Shown: positions 24,947 to 34,333, counted from the first letter of the stretch. The stretch: 64,000 bases of DNA from Clostridia bacterium (GCA_900768545.1 CAAGDD010000004.1:310001-374000); one strand, 5' to 3'. A program made the numbers and translations. Notes: generated by a model not told the origin, from the letters alone.

Positions 24947-26038
24947 TTGAAAGAAATATCGATATATGTGCATATTCCATTTTGTGAGAGAAAGTGCAAT
25001 TATTGTGCTTTCAACTCTTTTTGCGCGAAAAATGACCAAATTGATGAATATATTGATGTTTTGTGCGACGAAATAAAGTCGCGAAAGTGCGACAGGCTTG
25101 TCAAAACTATCTATTTTGGTGGCGGAACGCCAAGCATTTTGTCAGCAAAGCAGTTTTCAAAGGTAGCAAGGGCAATTTTTGACAATTTTACTGTCGATAA
25201 AGACGCCGAATTTACTGTCGAAGCAAACCCAAATTCGTTGACCGAAGAAAAACTTGAAACTTACAAAAAAATGGGAGTAAATCGATTGAGTGTTGGCGTG
25301 CAAAGCATTGACGATAACCAACTTCAAAAGATTGGAAGGCTTCACGATAGCAGTTTAGCACTTGAAAAAATTGCTTTGGCAAAACGATATTTTGACAATG
25401 TTTCAGCTGACCTTTTGATCGGACTTGAAGGGCAAAATGGCAACCAACTTGTCGAATTTGCGTCAAAGTTTTTAAGCCTTGGCGTGAAGCATATTTCATG
25501 CTATTTGCTTGAAGTTTATCCAAACACAAAACTTGGACAAATGGTCGATTTTGGGCAATATTCTCCGCTCGGCGACGATGACGAAATCGACGCCTTTGAG
25601 ATGCTTTCAAAATATTTAGAAAGCAAAAATATGGTGCGATATGAGATAAGCAATTTTGCTTTTCAAGGCTTTGAAAGTCGCCACAATTTGAATTATTGGA
25701 AGCGTGGTGAATATCTCGGCTTTGGGCTGTCGGCGCATTCTTTTGAGAAAAATTGTCGATATAAAAACGCCGAAAATATGGCAGATTATAAAAATCACAA
25801 AATCGAAAAAGAGATTTTGACCGACAAAGAAATTTGTGAAGAGATTATTATGCTGGGCTTGCGCTGCAACATCGGCGTGAGTTTGAAAGAACTTCAAAAA
25901 TATAGTTTTGACCTTACAAAAAACGCTTATTTTCAAGAATATTTGAGCAAAGGCATTTTAAAAGAAGACGGCGACATTGTGACACTTGATGAAAAATATT
26001 ATGATATTTCAAACACAATCTTGTCAAATTTGATTTAA
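24947..26038 (+). CDS. hemW: Radical SAM heme chaperone HemW (HemN-like)
   Basis: 363 aa. Radical SAM protein with CERKCNYCAF (CxxxCxxC 4Fe-4S motif), FGGGTPSIL and the HemN C-terminal domain. It lacks the extra Cys of true coproporphyrinogen oxidase, so it is HemW, which carries heme to target proteins. TTG 24947 is preferred because GAGGG lies 5 bases upstream. lepA-hemW is a conserved pair. Confidence 0.92.
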   Translation: MKEISIYVHIPFCERKCNYCAFNSFCAKNDQIDEYIDVLCDEIKSRKCDRLVKTIYFGGGTPSILSAKQFSKVARAIFDNFTVDKDAEFTVEANPNSLTEEKLETYKKMGVNRLSVGVQSIDDNQLQKIGRLHDSSLALEKIALAKRYFDNVSADLLIGLEGQNGNQLVEFASKFLSLGVKHISCYLLEVYPNTKLGQMVDFGQYSPLGDDDEIDAFEMLSKYLESKNMVRYEISNFAFQGFESRHNLNYWKRGEYLGFGLSAHSFEKNCRYKNAENMADYKNHKIEKEILTDKEICEEIIMLGLRCNIGVSLKELQKYSFDLTKNAYFQEYLSKGILKEDGDIVTLDEKYYDISNTILSNLI

Positions 26039-26067
26039 AGCGCGGCGGCTAAAAGTTTGCCAAACAG

Positions 26068-26097
26068 TTGCAAAGTGGCGAGAATTTATGTTATACT
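26068..26097 (+). promoter_or_regulatory. Promoter of ylxM-ffh
   Basis: TTGCAA (26068-26073), an 18-nt spacer and TATACT (26092-26097). Confidence 0.6.
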
Positions 26098-26136
26098 AAA
26101 CTTGTTAAGTCAATATACTTGACAAAAGGAGCAAAA

Positions 26137-26454
26137 ATGTCAAAAATCGAACTTAAAGATTTTGTCAAATATGGGCAGTTGTTTGAAACTTATGGAAAAC
26201 TTTTGAGCGACGACAGACAAAACATTTTGAAGTCTTATTTTGAGTTTAACTACACGCTTGCAGAGATAGCGCAAGAGAAAAATATTTCTCGCCAAGCAGT
26301 TTTGGACGCGATTTCAAAAGGTTGTCAAAAGCTTGAAGAGTTTGAAAACAAATTGCATTTTTGCGAGTTTAAGCAAACACTTGAAGGAGTGCTTGAAAAC
26401 ACAAACAAAGATCAAATTTTAAAAGAAATCGAAAATTTATTAAGGAAGTATTGA
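26137..26454 (+). CDS. ylxM: SRP-associated HTH protein YlxM
   Basis: 105 aa. Helix-turn-helix core NYTLAEIAQEKNISRQAVLDAI. In Firmicutes and Streptococcus YlxM binds the SRP and tunes its GTPase activity. ATG 26137 follows AAAGGAG. One base separates it from ffh. Confidence 0.92.
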   Translation: MSKIELKDFVKYGQLFETYGKLLSDDRQNILKSYFEFNYTLAEIAQEKNISRQAVLDAISKGCQKLEEFENKLHFCEFKQTLEGVLENTNKDQILKEIENLLRKY

Positions 26455-26455
26455 T

Positions 26456-27772
26456 ATGGGATTGTTTAGTTCATTGTCAGACAGATTGAATCATATTTTT
26501 TCAAAATTGACAAAACGCGGAAAACTTACAGAACTTGAAATTAAAGAAGCAATGCGAGAAGTGCGAATTGCTCTTTTGGAAGCCGATGTAAACTATATGG
26601 TGGCAAAAAAGTTTGTTGCGGACGTTTCTGCCAAGGCGGTCGGCGAAGAAGTTATGAAAAGTTTGACGCCTGGTCAACAAGTTATCAAAATCGTTAAAGA
26701 CGAATTGACGGCGCTTATTTCTTCAAATGACCAAAAATTGAGATTTGCGTCAAACAGACCGACCGTTTATATGATGTGCGGTCTTCAAGGTGCAGGAAAG
26801 ACCACAATGTGCGGAAAACTTGCTTATTATTTGAAAAAAATGGGCAAAAAACCACTTTTGGTGGCATGCGATATTTATCGTCCAGCAGCGATTAACCAAC
26901 TTCAAGTGGTTGGGAAAACTGCAAATGTCGAAGTTTTTGAACGCGGCACACAAAATCCAGTTAAGACTGCTCGTCAAGCGCTTGACCACGCGCAAAGACA
27001 AGGTTATGATGTTGTGATTATAGATACGGCGGGCAGACTTCACATAAATCAAGAACTTATGACCGAACTTAAAGATATCAAAAAAGAAGTTAAGCCTGAC
27101 GAAATTTTGCTTGTTGTTGACGCTATGACAGGTCAAGACGCTGTGACCATCAGTGAAAGTTTTAACAACGATCTTGACATCACTGGTGTAATTATGACCA
27201 AACTTGACGGCGACACTCGCGGCGGCGCAGCACTTTCTATCAAGGCGATCACCGGAAAACCTATCAAATTTTCGGGTGTTGGCGAAAAAATTGGAGATTT
27301 AGAGCCATTTTATCCAGACAGAATCGCAAGCCGAATTTTGGGAATGGGCGACGTGCTTTCGCTTATTGAAAAGGCGCAAGAACAAGTGACCGAAGAAGAA
27401 GCGAAAAAACTCGAACAAAAATTTAGAGAAAATGCTTTCACTTTTGAAGATTATTTGATTCAAATGGAAAAGTTGAACAAAATGGGAAACATCAACGACC
27501 TTATCGCGATGATCCCGGGAATGGCACAAAAAATGAAGGGTGTGGTTGTTGACGAAAAACAACTCGCTGTAAACAAAGCAATTATTCAAAGTATGACCAA
27601 AGAAGAAAGATTATATCCCGACATTATCAAAGCAAGCCGCAGAAAGCGTATAGCGGAAGGCAGCGGAACGACAATCCAACAAGTCAACACTCTTTTGAAG
27701 CAATTTGAACAATCAAAAGAGCTTATGAAACAAATGAAAGGCAAACGCGGGGGCATGCGCGGAATGTTTTAA
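26456..27772 (+). CDS. ffh: Signal recognition particle protein Ffh (SRP54)
   Basis: 438 aa. N domain, GTPase G domain (GLQGAGKTTMCGKLA, DTAGRLH, TKLDGDTRGGAAL) and methionine-rich M domain (MEKLNKMGNINDLIAMIPGM) that binds signal sequences and 4.5S RNA. Directs membrane proteins to FtsY and SecYEG. Confidence 0.98.
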   Translation: MGLFSSLSDRLNHIFSKLTKRGKLTELEIKEAMREVRIALLEADVNYMVAKKFVADVSAKAVGEEVMKSLTPGQQVIKIVKDELTALISSNDQKLRFASNRPTVYMMCGLQGAGKTTMCGKLAYYLKKMGKKPLLVACDIYRPAAINQLQVVGKTANVEVFERGTQNPVKTARQALDHAQRQGYDVVIIDTAGRLHINQELMTELKDIKKEVKPDEILLVVDAMTGQDAVTISESFNNDLDITGVIMTKLDGDTRGGAALSIKAITGKPIKFSGVGEKIGDLEPFYPDRIASRILGMGDVLSLIEKAQEQVTEEEAKKLEQKFRENAFTFEDYLIQMEKLNKMGNINDLIAMIPGMAQKMKGVVVDEKQLAVNKAIIQSMTKEERLYPDIIKASRRKRIAEGSGTTIQQVNTLLKQFEQSKELMKQMKGKRGGMRGMF

Positions 27773-27812
27773 TTAAAAATTGACATTTTTTTGAAAAAAT
27801 GCTGATTTATGC

Positions 27813-27841
27813 TTTACAAACACAAACTTGTGTGATATAAT
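27813..27841 (+). promoter_or_regulatory. Promoter of the rpsP operon
   Basis: TTTACA (27813-27818), a 17-nt spacer and TATAAT (27836-27841). Confidence 0.75.
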
Positions 27842-27900
27842 GTAAAGCGAAAATGCTTTACACGCAAGTGAAAAGTAAATTTAACATAAGGAGAAATATC

Positions 27901-28158
27901 ATGGCTGTTAAAATTAGACTTACAAGAATGGGAGATAAAAAATCACCTTTTTATCGTGTTGTAGTTGCTGATAGCAGAAGCCCAAGAGATGGAAAATACA
28001 TCGATTTGCTCGGCACATACAATCCATTGAAAGACCCAGCAGAAATCAAAATTGACAACGAAAAAGCACAAGCTTGGCTTAAAAACGGTGCTACACCAAC
28101 TGACACTGCTAAAACAATTTTGGTTAAGAGCGGAGTTTTGTCATCAGAAAACAAATAA
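27901..28158 (+). CDS. rpsP: 30S ribosomal protein S16
   Basis: 85 aa. Clear S16: VKIRLTRMGDKKSPFYRVVV and YIDLLGTYNPLKDP. ATG 27901 follows AAGGAG; an upstream open frame is ignored. Heads rpsP-khpA-rimM-trmD. Confidence 0.97.
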   Translation: MAVKIRLTRMGDKKSPFYRVVVADSRSPRDGKYIDLLGTYNPLKDPAEIKIDNEKAQAWLKNGATPTDTAKTILVKSGVLSSENK

Positions 28159-28169
28159 GGAGAAATAAG

Positions 28170-28400
28170 ATGGACGAATTGTTGAAATATCTTGTTACTT
28201 CTTTGGTCGAAAACAAAGACGCTGTTGAAGTAAACAAGTCAGAAGATGATAAATCTGTCACATTTAATGTTAAAGTTGCAGGTGGCGATATTGGAAAAGT
28301 TATCGGCAAAAACGGAAAGACCGCAGCTAGCATTAGAACAATTATGAGAACTATGGCAGCAAAAACTCACAAAAAAGTTTTCGTAAAATTTGAGGACTAG
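28170..28400 (+). CDS. khpA: KH-domain RNA-binding protein KhpA (YlqC)
   Basis: 76 aa, a single KH domain with the GxxG loop in IGKNGKTAASIRTIM. KhpA partners KhpB in Firmicutes and affects cell elongation. AAGGAG before the ATG; one base before rimM. Confidence 0.94.
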   Translation: MDELLKYLVTSLVENKDAVEVNKSEDDKSVTFNVKVAGGDIGKVIGKNGKTAASIRTIMRTMAAKTHKKVFVKFED

Positions 28401-28401
28401 A

Positions 28402-28899
28402 ATGGAGTTTGTTTGCGTAGGAAAAATCATTAAACCGCAGGGCATCAAAGGGGAGGTCAAAATCGCACCTCTTGTTGATATCCCTGCGATTTTTAATGGT
28501 AAACATAATCTTTTTATCGAAAAACAACCAGCGCCTTTCAAGAGTGCTTGTTTTCGCGTGGGCTATGCTTATGTGAAGTTTGACGAAATAGAAAATCGAA
28601 ATATCGCCGAAAATTATCGAAATAAATTTGTTTATATAGAAAAAGACGAATTTGAGAAGTTGAGCGACGATTATTTTTTGATTGATGATTTGGTTGGAAT
28701 GATCTTGAAAGACGAAAATGACCAAGATTTGGGACAAATTATGGGTGTCACAAATTATGGTTTTGACGACATTTTGATAATCAAGCAAAATGGCAGACTT
28801 TATGAAGTGCCATTTAAAAAAGACATTTTCAAAAACAAGGGAAAGTCTATTTATGCCATCAAGGCAGAGTTTGACGGAGCAAAAGTAAGTGAAGATTGA
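28402..28899 (+). CDS. rimM: 16S rRNA processing protein RimM
   Basis: 165 aa. Start VCVGKIIKPQGIKGEVKI is the RimM hallmark; the PRC-barrel follows (DDYFLIDDLVGMIL, YEVPF). Helps assemble the 30S head with S19. ATG 28402 gives standard length. Overlaps trmD by 11 bases. Confidence 0.96.
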   Translation: MEFVCVGKIIKPQGIKGEVKIAPLVDIPAIFNGKHNLFIEKQPAPFKSACFRVGYAYVKFDEIENRNIAENYRNKFVYIEKDEFEKLSDDYFLIDDLVGMILKDENDQDLGQIMGVTNYGFDDILIIKQNGRLYEVPFKKDIFKNKGKSIYAIKAEFDGAKVSED

Positions 28900-29560
28900 T
28901 ATATTGACATTGTTTCCAGAAATGTTTGCGCCACTCAAAGCGAGCATATTAAATCGCGCAGAAGAAGCGGGCATTTTGGAAATAAACATCATCAATATTA
29001 GGGATTTTTCAAAAGATAAGCACAAAAAGTGCGATGACTATCCTTTTGGTGGCGGAGCGGGAATGCTTATGACCGTTCAGCCACTTTTTGACGCAATCAA
29101 TTCGGTCAAAACAGAAAATTCAAAACTTATCTTTCCTTCGCCAATCGGTGTGAAATTTGATAGCAAAAAAGCAGAAAGTCTGTCAAAATTTGACCATTTG
29201 ATTTTTATTTGTGGACATTATGAAGGCGTTGACGATCGTCTTTTTGAATTGTTTGATATTGAACAAATCTCTCTTGGCGACTTTGTTTTAACGGGCGGCG
29301 AGATCCCAACAATGGCAATGGTTGATTCGCTTTCGCGTTTTGTTGACGGAGTGATTTCAAAAGAAAGTTTGGTCAGCGAAAGTTTTTCAAACGGACTTTT
29401 GGAATATCCGCAATATACTCGTCCAGCTGACTTTATGGGGCATATAGTGCCAGAAGTTTTGCTAGCGGGAAATCATCAAGAAGTTGATAAATGGCGTGCA
29501 GAACAAAGTCAAATCCGCACAAAAAAACTTCGAAGTGATTTGCTTGATGATAATGCATAA
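28889..29560 (+). CDS. trmD: tRNA (guanine-37-N1)-methyltransferase TrmD
   Basis: 223 aa. SPOUT knot enzyme; ILTLFPEMF, FGGGAGMLM, FICGHYEGVDDR, SLGDFVLTGGE and VPEVLLAGNH are all present. GTG start. The last codons and stop lie at the edge of a dispersed palindromic repeat (29551 on), so the repeat provides the C-terminus DNA-stop. Slightly short (typical 240). Confidence 0.97.
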   Translation: MKIDILTLFPEMFAPLKASILNRAEEAGILEINIINIRDFSKDKHKKCDDYPFGGGAGMLMTVQPLFDAINSVKTENSKLIFPSPIGVKFDSKKAESLSKFDHLIFICGHYEGVDDRLFELFDIEQISLGDFVLTGGEIPTMAMVDSLSRFVDGVISKESLVSESFSNGLLEYPQYTRPADFMGHIVPEVLLAGNHQEVDKWRAEQSQIRTKKLRSDLLDDNA

Positions 29561-29617
29561 TACCATCATCTGTGGTGTGATATGCAATGCATACTACACA
29601 ATATATTGTGTTATGCG
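29551..29617. repeat. Dispersed palindromic repeats, pair between trmD and rbgA
   Basis: Two neighbouring imperfect palindromes. The first runs from ATGCATAATACC to GGTGTGATATGCA; the second pairs TGCATACTACACAAT with ATTGTGTTATGCG around a TAT centre. Same core as the other copies. Confidence 0.7.
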
Positions 29618-29746
29618 AAAATGCTTTGTTTTCAAAATGTTTAAAATTTGCAAACAAAATTTTGGCTATAAGACGCGCAAATCATTTGTTTTTGTTTTAA
29701 ATTTCAAATAAAGATTTGCAGAAAAAATTGTTAAAAGGAGTGAGTG

Positions 29747-30559
29747 ATGAAGATAAATTGGTTTCCGGGGCACATGAACAAAGCCTTGAAAGATATTAGC
29801 GACCAATTAAAAAAAGTCGATGTTGTGACATACATTTTAGATGCACGCATTCCTTTGTCGTCGCTCAATCCTTCGCTTTCAAAACTTACTGAAAACAAGC
29901 CTGTTTTGTATATTTTAAACAAAATTGACCTTGCTGACGAAGACAAAATTAAGGTATTTTTGCCTCGTTTTAAGGGAGAAAATTGCGATTATTTGCTTTT
30001 TAATAGCACAATTTCTGGAAAATCAAATCTCATAACAGACAAAATCAAGGCTCTTGCTTCGAAAAAAATCGAAAAATACAAGGCAAAAGGTGTCAAACCT
30101 AGCATTCGCACCATGGTTGTTGGCGTTCCAAACTGCGGAAAGAGCACTTTGGTCAACAATTTGTGCAAAAAAGCAAAAACTGTGACGGGAAACAAAGCGG
30201 GCGTGACAAAGCACGGGCTTTGGCTTCCTATTGGCGATTGTATCGAAGTTTATGACACGCCGGGCACGCTTTATCCAAACATTGCAGACCAAGAAGTGGC
30301 GAAAAAACTGGCTTATGTTGGCAGTGTTCGCGACGAAATTTTGGATTTTGGCGAACTCGCTTATGAGCTTTTGTTGCTTTTAAACAAATTGTATCCAAAT
30401 GCCGTGCCAGAGCGTTATAATGGCGCGAAAACGCTTGAAGATATCGCTGTTTCGCGAAAATATGTGATTAGTGGCGGCGAAATTGATTATGACCGCACCG
30501 CAAAGATGATTGTTGACGACTTTCGAAAGGGAAGACTCGGGAAAATCACTTTGGATTAA
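29747..30559 (+). CDS. rbgA: Ribosome biogenesis GTPase RbgA (YlqF)
   Basis: 270 aa. Circularly permuted GTPase: G4 NKIDLAD comes before G1 GVPNCGKSTLVN and G3 DTPGTLYP. N-terminal INWFPGHMNKAL motif is typical. Needed for late 50S assembly (uL16). ATG 29747 with AAGGAG upstream. In Bacillus it follows rplS; here rplS comes after it. Confidence 0.96.
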   Translation: MKINWFPGHMNKALKDISDQLKKVDVVTYILDARIPLSSLNPSLSKLTENKPVLYILNKIDLADEDKIKVFLPRFKGENCDYLLFNSTISGKSNLITDKIKALASKKIEKYKAKGVKPSIRTMVVGVPNCGKSTLVNNLCKKAKTVTGNKAGVTKHGLWLPIGDCIEVYDTPGTLYPNIADQEVAKKLAYVGSVRDEILDFGELAYELLLLLNKLYPNAVPERYNGAKTLEDIAVSRKYVISGGEIDYDRTAKMIVDDFRKGRLGKITLD

Positions 30560-30570
30560 AGGACGGCGTT

Positions 30571-30945
30571 ATGATAAACGATTTTGACAAAGAACATTCA
30601 AAGATTTTCAACAAAACAAAGGGCGACATTGGCGAAACTTTGGCAACCAAGTTTTTGAAAGAAAAAGGATATAAAATTATCAAAAACAATTACAAAAATT
30701 ATATCGGTGAAATCGATATCATTGCCAAAAAAGACGGAGTTTTGTGCTTTGTTGAGGTCAAAAGGCGACTTACTTTGGCTTATGGGCGACCAATTGAAGC
30801 GGTCGATTTTCGAAAGCAACAAAAAATCAAAAAGACCGCCGAGTTTTATCTTATGACCAAACACCAAGATTATGCCGATGTGCGATTTGATGTAGTTGAG
30901 ATTTTGGACGACAAATGTTCGCTTATCGTCGATGCTTTTAGATAA
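30571..30945 (+). CDS. YraN family nuclease-fold protein (UPF0102)
   Basis: 124 aa. PD-(D/E)XK-like fold: GDIGETLATKFLKEKGY, GEIDIIAKKDGVLCFVEVKRR. Function not established. Eleven bases after rbgA, so co-transcribed; rnhB, often present between them, is absent. Confidence 0.92.
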   Translation: MINDFDKEHSKIFNKTKGDIGETLATKFLKEKGYKIIKNNYKNYIGEIDIIAKKDGVLCFVEVKRRLTLAYGRPIEAVDFRKQQKIKKTAEFYLMTKHQDYADVRFDVVEILDDKCSLIVDAFR

Positions 30946-30990
30946 TTTTCAAAATAATTGTCGTTTTTTCTAAAAATTTTGCAAAAACAC

Positions 30991-31019
30991 TTGTATATGT
31001 GTTTTTTTTATGTTATAAT
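30991..31019 (+). promoter_or_regulatory. Promoter of rplS
   Basis: TTGTAT (30991-30996), a 17-nt spacer and TATAAT (31014-31019). Confidence 0.75.
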
Positions 31020-31025
31020 CAAAAA

Positions 31026-31090
31026 GACTTCGGATGCTCCGCTTTAGCGCGTTGCTTTATGAACATCTTGTCGAAAATCTGAAAAAAGGA
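31026..31090 (+). promoter_or_regulatory. Possible L19 leader RNA
   Basis: The roughly 75-nt leader holds a small hairpin CGCTTTAGCG flanked by GATG (about 31033) and CATC (about 31063) that can close an outer stem. Firmicutes rplS genes often carry an L19-binding leader in this position. I see the pairing, not a proven match to the family. Confidence 0.3.
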
Positions 31091-31099
31091 GATAAGTCA

Positions 31100-31450
31100 A
31101 TGGCAAATATTATCGATCAACTCGAAAGAGAAGGTATGAAAGCTGAAATCCCTGCATTTGAAATTGGTGACACTGTTAAAGTTGTCGTTAAAATCAAAGA
31201 AGGTGACAAAGAAAGATTGCAAGCTTTTGAAGGCGTTGTTATTGCTAAAAAGAATGGCGGAATTAGAGAAACTTTCACTGTAAGAAAAATTTCTTATGGT
31301 GTTGGCGTTGAAAAAACTTTCCCACTTCATTCACCAAAAATTGCTACTATCGAAGTAGTAAGAAAGGGCAAGCCAAGAAGAGCAAAACTCTATTATGTTA
31401 GAGAACTCACTGGAAAAGCAGCAAAAGTTAAATCAGCTGACAATAACTAA
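31100..31450 (+). CDS. rplS: 50S ribosomal protein L19
   Basis: 116 aa, normal length. FEIGDTVKVVVKIKEGDKER, FEGVVIAKKNGGIRETFTVR and VRKGKPRRAKLYYVREL are L19 signatures. ATG 31100 follows AAAGGAG. Single gene with own promoter and terminator. Confidence 0.98.
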   Translation: MANIIDQLEREGMKAEIPAFEIGDTVKVVVKIKEGDKERLQAFEGVVIAKKNGGIRETFTVRKISYGVGVEKTFPLHSPKIATIEVVRKGKPRRAKLYYVRELTGKAAKVKSADNN

Positions 31451-31460
31451 TTTTAAAATA

Positions 31461-31488
31461 AAGGCCATCGCTAGGATGGTCTTTTTTA
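31461..31488 (+). terminator. Terminator after rplS
   Basis: GGCCATC and GATGGTC form a stem with a short loop (CTAG region), followed by six T. Confidence 0.85.
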
Positions 31489-31543
31489 TTGCAATATAAT
31501 TCGTTTATAATTTAATTTGCTGCCACTATATCATTATATAAAA

Positions 31544-31580
31544 ATTTGTTTGCCACAAAAATGACAAACAAATCTTTTTT
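31544..31580. terminator. Bidirectional hairpin at the 3' end of the ABC exporter gene
   Basis: ATTTGTTTG (31544-31552) and CAAACAAAT (31565-31573). On the plus strand eight T follow; on the minus strand five T follow, ending the exporter operon. Confidence 0.65.
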
Positions 31581-33752
31581 TTATTCGCGTCTTAATGATT
31601 CGACTGGGTCGAGTTTTGCTGCTTTGCTTGCAGGATAGAGCCCTGACAACATACTGATGAAAATCGAAACGCCAATTGCTACCGCAAAATACCACCATCT
31701 ATATGTGATTGGGGCGAGCCCGATAGTTTTGATCAAGATCAGATATACAATTCCTGTCAAGACAAGATTGAAAAGTATTCCTAAAATTCCGCTCAAAACG
31801 CCGATCAAGAAGCTTTCAGATGTAAATATTCGTTTAATATCTTTTTGACGCGCGCCAATCGATTTCAAAACACCAATTTCTTTTGTTCTTTCGCTAACAC
31901 TCATATAAAGAACGACCAAAATCATCATTGCTGACACTAAAAGTGAGATGCAAGAGATAACAATAAGTGATGTGCCGACTGTGTTTGACATTTTTTCAAA
32001 CATTCCAGCCAACTGGTCTTCGATTGAGCCCGAATATTTGTCGGTCGAAACCAAATAATCGTTAATCAAATTTGTGATTTCTGCCGATGGAGTTTGAATG
32101 TAATAGGTTGTTGGGAAAAGTGTAACACTCTTTGTTTCGAAAATGTGTGCCAAATAGTCATAATCAATATAAACAACCAAATAGTTTGACATAATTGATG
32201 TATCCATAATTCCGCAAACTGTGTCTTCAACATCGATAGGATAAACGGGCGAAGTTTTATCTTTTTGAAAGTTGAACGAAACACGAACCTCTTGACCTAA
32301 TGGATCTTGTCCCAAAAGTTCGTAAATGCCTTTTGTAAACATAAATCCGCCCTTGTGGGTTTCTGGGTCATATTTGCTCATTTCGCCGCTGATGACATTG
32401 TCTTTTGAATAATATGGTGGGATAGTGTAAAGATAGTAAATCTGTTTTGATGCTGTATTTTCGTTAAACTTTCGTCGACCTTCTTCAGATTCCATATCAA
32501 GATAATCTAAATATTCCCAAGTCTTGCCGTTTGTTGGAACAATAACTTTCGCGTCGCTGGCGATCGCCATCATATTAAAGCCTGGGGTCATATTTTCTTC
32601 GCTAACGCGATATTGTGACTCGTTAACACCTTTTTCTTCAAGGGCGGCGTTGATATCATTGATCAAATTTGTTTTGTCTTCGTCAGTGAAAGGATTGTAA
32701 GACATCATATCAACGATCGAGCCTTCAGTTTTTTTCGAAACTGTGACGATTTCTGGATTTGAATATGATTTCATTGTTGTGTTGATAAAGTCAGTAAGAC
32801 CGCTGCTAAAACACATCATCAAAATCAAACTGCCAATGCCGATAGCCACACCAAACGACATCAAAAAGTTTTTAACACGGCTTGCCCACATATTGTGAAT
32901 TGAAAGTCTAATTGCTGACATCATAGACAAATTTTGTTTGTCTTTTTTGAGAGCGAACAAGCCTTTTTTCTTTTTTTTGACGTCTTTTGACTCTTTTTTG
33001 TCTTCAACTTTTGCAGTTTTTTCAAGCTCTTCTTTTTCTGTGAAAACAGAGTCTTTTTTCTTGTAATTTGGATTTGTGCGGTCGTCAACAATGCGTCCGT
33101 CAGAAATTTCAACAACTCGCGATGAAATGGCTGCAACTTTTTCAGAGTGGGTGACCATAATAACAAGTTTTCCGCTGTCAGCGATGTCTTTCAAGATTTT
33201 GAGAATTTGCATTGTTGTGCCGCTGTCAAGTGCACCAGTTGGCTCGTCGGCAATAATGATTTCTGGGTCATTGATAAGCGCTCTTGCGATTGCTACTCTT
33301 TGTTTTTGTCCGCCAGAGAGTTGATTTGGTTTCTTTTTAAGTTGGTCTTCAAGTCCAACTTTTTTCAAAATTTCGGTTGCCTTTTCAACGCGTTCTTTTT
33401 CGCCTACATTTGAAAGTGTTAGGGCGAGGGTGACATTGTCCAAAATTGAAAGATGAGAGATAAGATTGAACGATTGAAAAACAAATCCAACCTTGTTTTT
33501 TCGATATTTGTCAAGTTCTTTATCTGAAAGTGTGCCCAAACTTTCGCCGTCAGCCATTATTGTGCCAGTGAAATCCGAGTCGAGTCCGCCGATAAGGTTC
33601 ATAAGAGTAGATTTTCCGCTTCCGCTTTCGCCGACAATAGAAACGAGTTCACCTTTATCAAATTCGACATTGATATTGTAAAGAGCTTGGAAATATTCTT
33701 TGTTTGACAATTTATACTTTTTGTTTACATTAATTAAAGAAAGTTCTTTCAT
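31581..33752 (-). CDS. MacB-type ABC transporter, fused ATPase and FtsX-like permease
   Basis: 723 aa. Residues 1-230 are the ATPase: Walker A GESGSGKST (41-49), signature LSGGQKQRVAIARAL, Walker B IIIADEPTGALD. A Lys/Glu-rich linker (about 235-280) leads to one membrane helix, a large extracytoplasmic domain (about 315-570) and three C-terminal helices with the FtsX/MacB pattern (VSERTKEIGVLKSIGARQKDIKRIF). Relatives export peptides, antibiotics or lipoproteins, or sense lantibiotics. No separate membrane-fusion protein is encoded nearby. Two bases after the MarR-family gene. Confidence 0.93.
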   Translation of the reverse strand: MKELSLINVNKKYKLSNKEYFQALYNINVEFDKGELVSIVGESGSGKSTLMNLIGGLDSDFTGTIMADGESLGTLSDKELDKYRKNKVGFVFQSFNLISHLSILDNVTLALTLSNVGEKERVEKATEILKKVGLEDQLKKKPNQLSGGQKQRVAIARALINDPEIIIADEPTGALDSGTTMQILKILKDIADSGKLVIMVTHSEKVAAISSRVVEISDGRIVDDRTNPNYKKKDSVFTEKEELEKTAKVEDKKESKDVKKKKKGLFALKKDKQNLSMMSAIRLSIHNMWASRVKNFLMSFGVAIGIGSLILMMCFSSGLTDFINTTMKSYSNPEIVTVSKKTEGSIVDMMSYNPFTDEDKTNLINDINAALEEKGVNESQYRVSEENMTPGFNMMAIASDAKVIVPTNGKTWEYLDYLDMESEEGRRKFNENTASKQIYYLYTIPPYYSKDNVISGEMSKYDPETHKGGFMFTKGIYELLGQDPLGQEVRVSFNFQKDKTSPVYPIDVEDTVCGIMDTSIMSNYLVVYIDYDYLAHIFETKSVTLFPTTYYIQTPSAEITNLINDYLVSTDKYSGSIEDQLAGMFEKMSNTVGTSLIVISCISLLVSAMMILVVLYMSVSERTKEIGVLKSIGARQKDIKRIFTSESFLIGVLSGILGILFNLVLTGIVYLILIKTIGLAPITYRWWYFAVAIGVSIFISMLSGLYPASKAAKLDPVESLRRE

Positions 33753-33753
33753 A

Positions 33754-34164
33754 TTATTGCTCCTTTTTTGCTTGAGATAATATTTTTTGAATAACTCTGT
33801 TGAATGTGTCTTTTTCTTTTTCGGTCACGCTGCTAAAAATCTCATCTAAAAATTCGTTTTCGGCAAGCGAAACCTTCTTGGCATAGGCTTTACCCTTTTC
33901 GGTCAATTCGATAGTGTTTTTAAAACAGGTTGGGCGAACAAGACCAGATAGTTGCATTTTGATAAGCGTGCGGCTTGTGTGGGCTTTGTTGCAAGAAACA
34001 TATTCAGAAAGGTCTTGTTGTGATTTAAACTCTTGGGTGCTCAAAGCCTTTAAAAATGGCACAAAACTTGATGGAATCTTGTCATTTTGCAATTTTTCGC
34101 CAATAAATTTTGTATAACTCTTTTTTAAAGGAATTAAACATTCCATATCAAAAACTGCTTCCAT
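33754..34164 (-). CDS. MarR family transcriptional regulator
   Basis: 136 aa winged-helix regulator: ALSTQEFKSQQDLSEYVSCNKAHTSRTLIKMQLSGLV is the helix-turn-helix, followed by wing and dimer helices with ELTEKGKAYA. It is the first gene of the operon with the exporter, so it probably represses its own operon and responds to an exported compound (inference from context). Shine-Dalgarno AAGGAGC. Confidence 0.85.
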   Translation of the reverse strand: MEAVFDMECLIPLKKSYTKFIGEKLQNDKIPSSFVPFLKALSTQEFKSQQDLSEYVSCNKAHTSRTLIKMQLSGLVRPTCFKNTIELTEKGKAYAKKVSLAENEFLDEIFSSVTEKEKDTFNRVIQKILSQAKKEQ

Positions 34165-34196
34165 TTTTTTGCTCCTTATTTTGATTTTTCAGTTTA

Positions 34197-34225
34197 ATTT
34201 TATTATTTTTTGGTTGATTTGTCAA
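34197..34225 (-). promoter_or_regulatory. Promoter of the MarR-ABC operon
   Basis: On the minus strand TTGACA (34220-34225), a 17-nt spacer and TAAAAT (34197-34202). GGTTG is repeated around it (34212, 34234), which could be part of an operator. Confidence 0.75.
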
Positions 34226-34283
34226 CACTTTTTGGTTGTTTTTGGCAAAAATTTTCAAAAAATAGTATTTATAGAAAAAAAGA

Positions 34284-34312
34284 TTGTATAAATTTGGCTT
34301 TTGTGATATAAT
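34284..34312 (+). promoter_or_regulatory. Promoter of the metal permease gene
   Basis: TTGTAT (34284-34289), a 17-nt spacer and TATAAT (34307-34312), then GGAGGGAG before the ATG. Confidence 0.75.
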
Positions 34313-34333
34313 TATCAAAGTTTTGGAGGGAGA

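Noticed and set aside
29484..29711. A 75-codon Cys/Ile/Phe-rich frame after trmD
   Set aside because: It overlaps the end of trmD and runs through the palindromic repeats; no ribosome site and no protein-like features.
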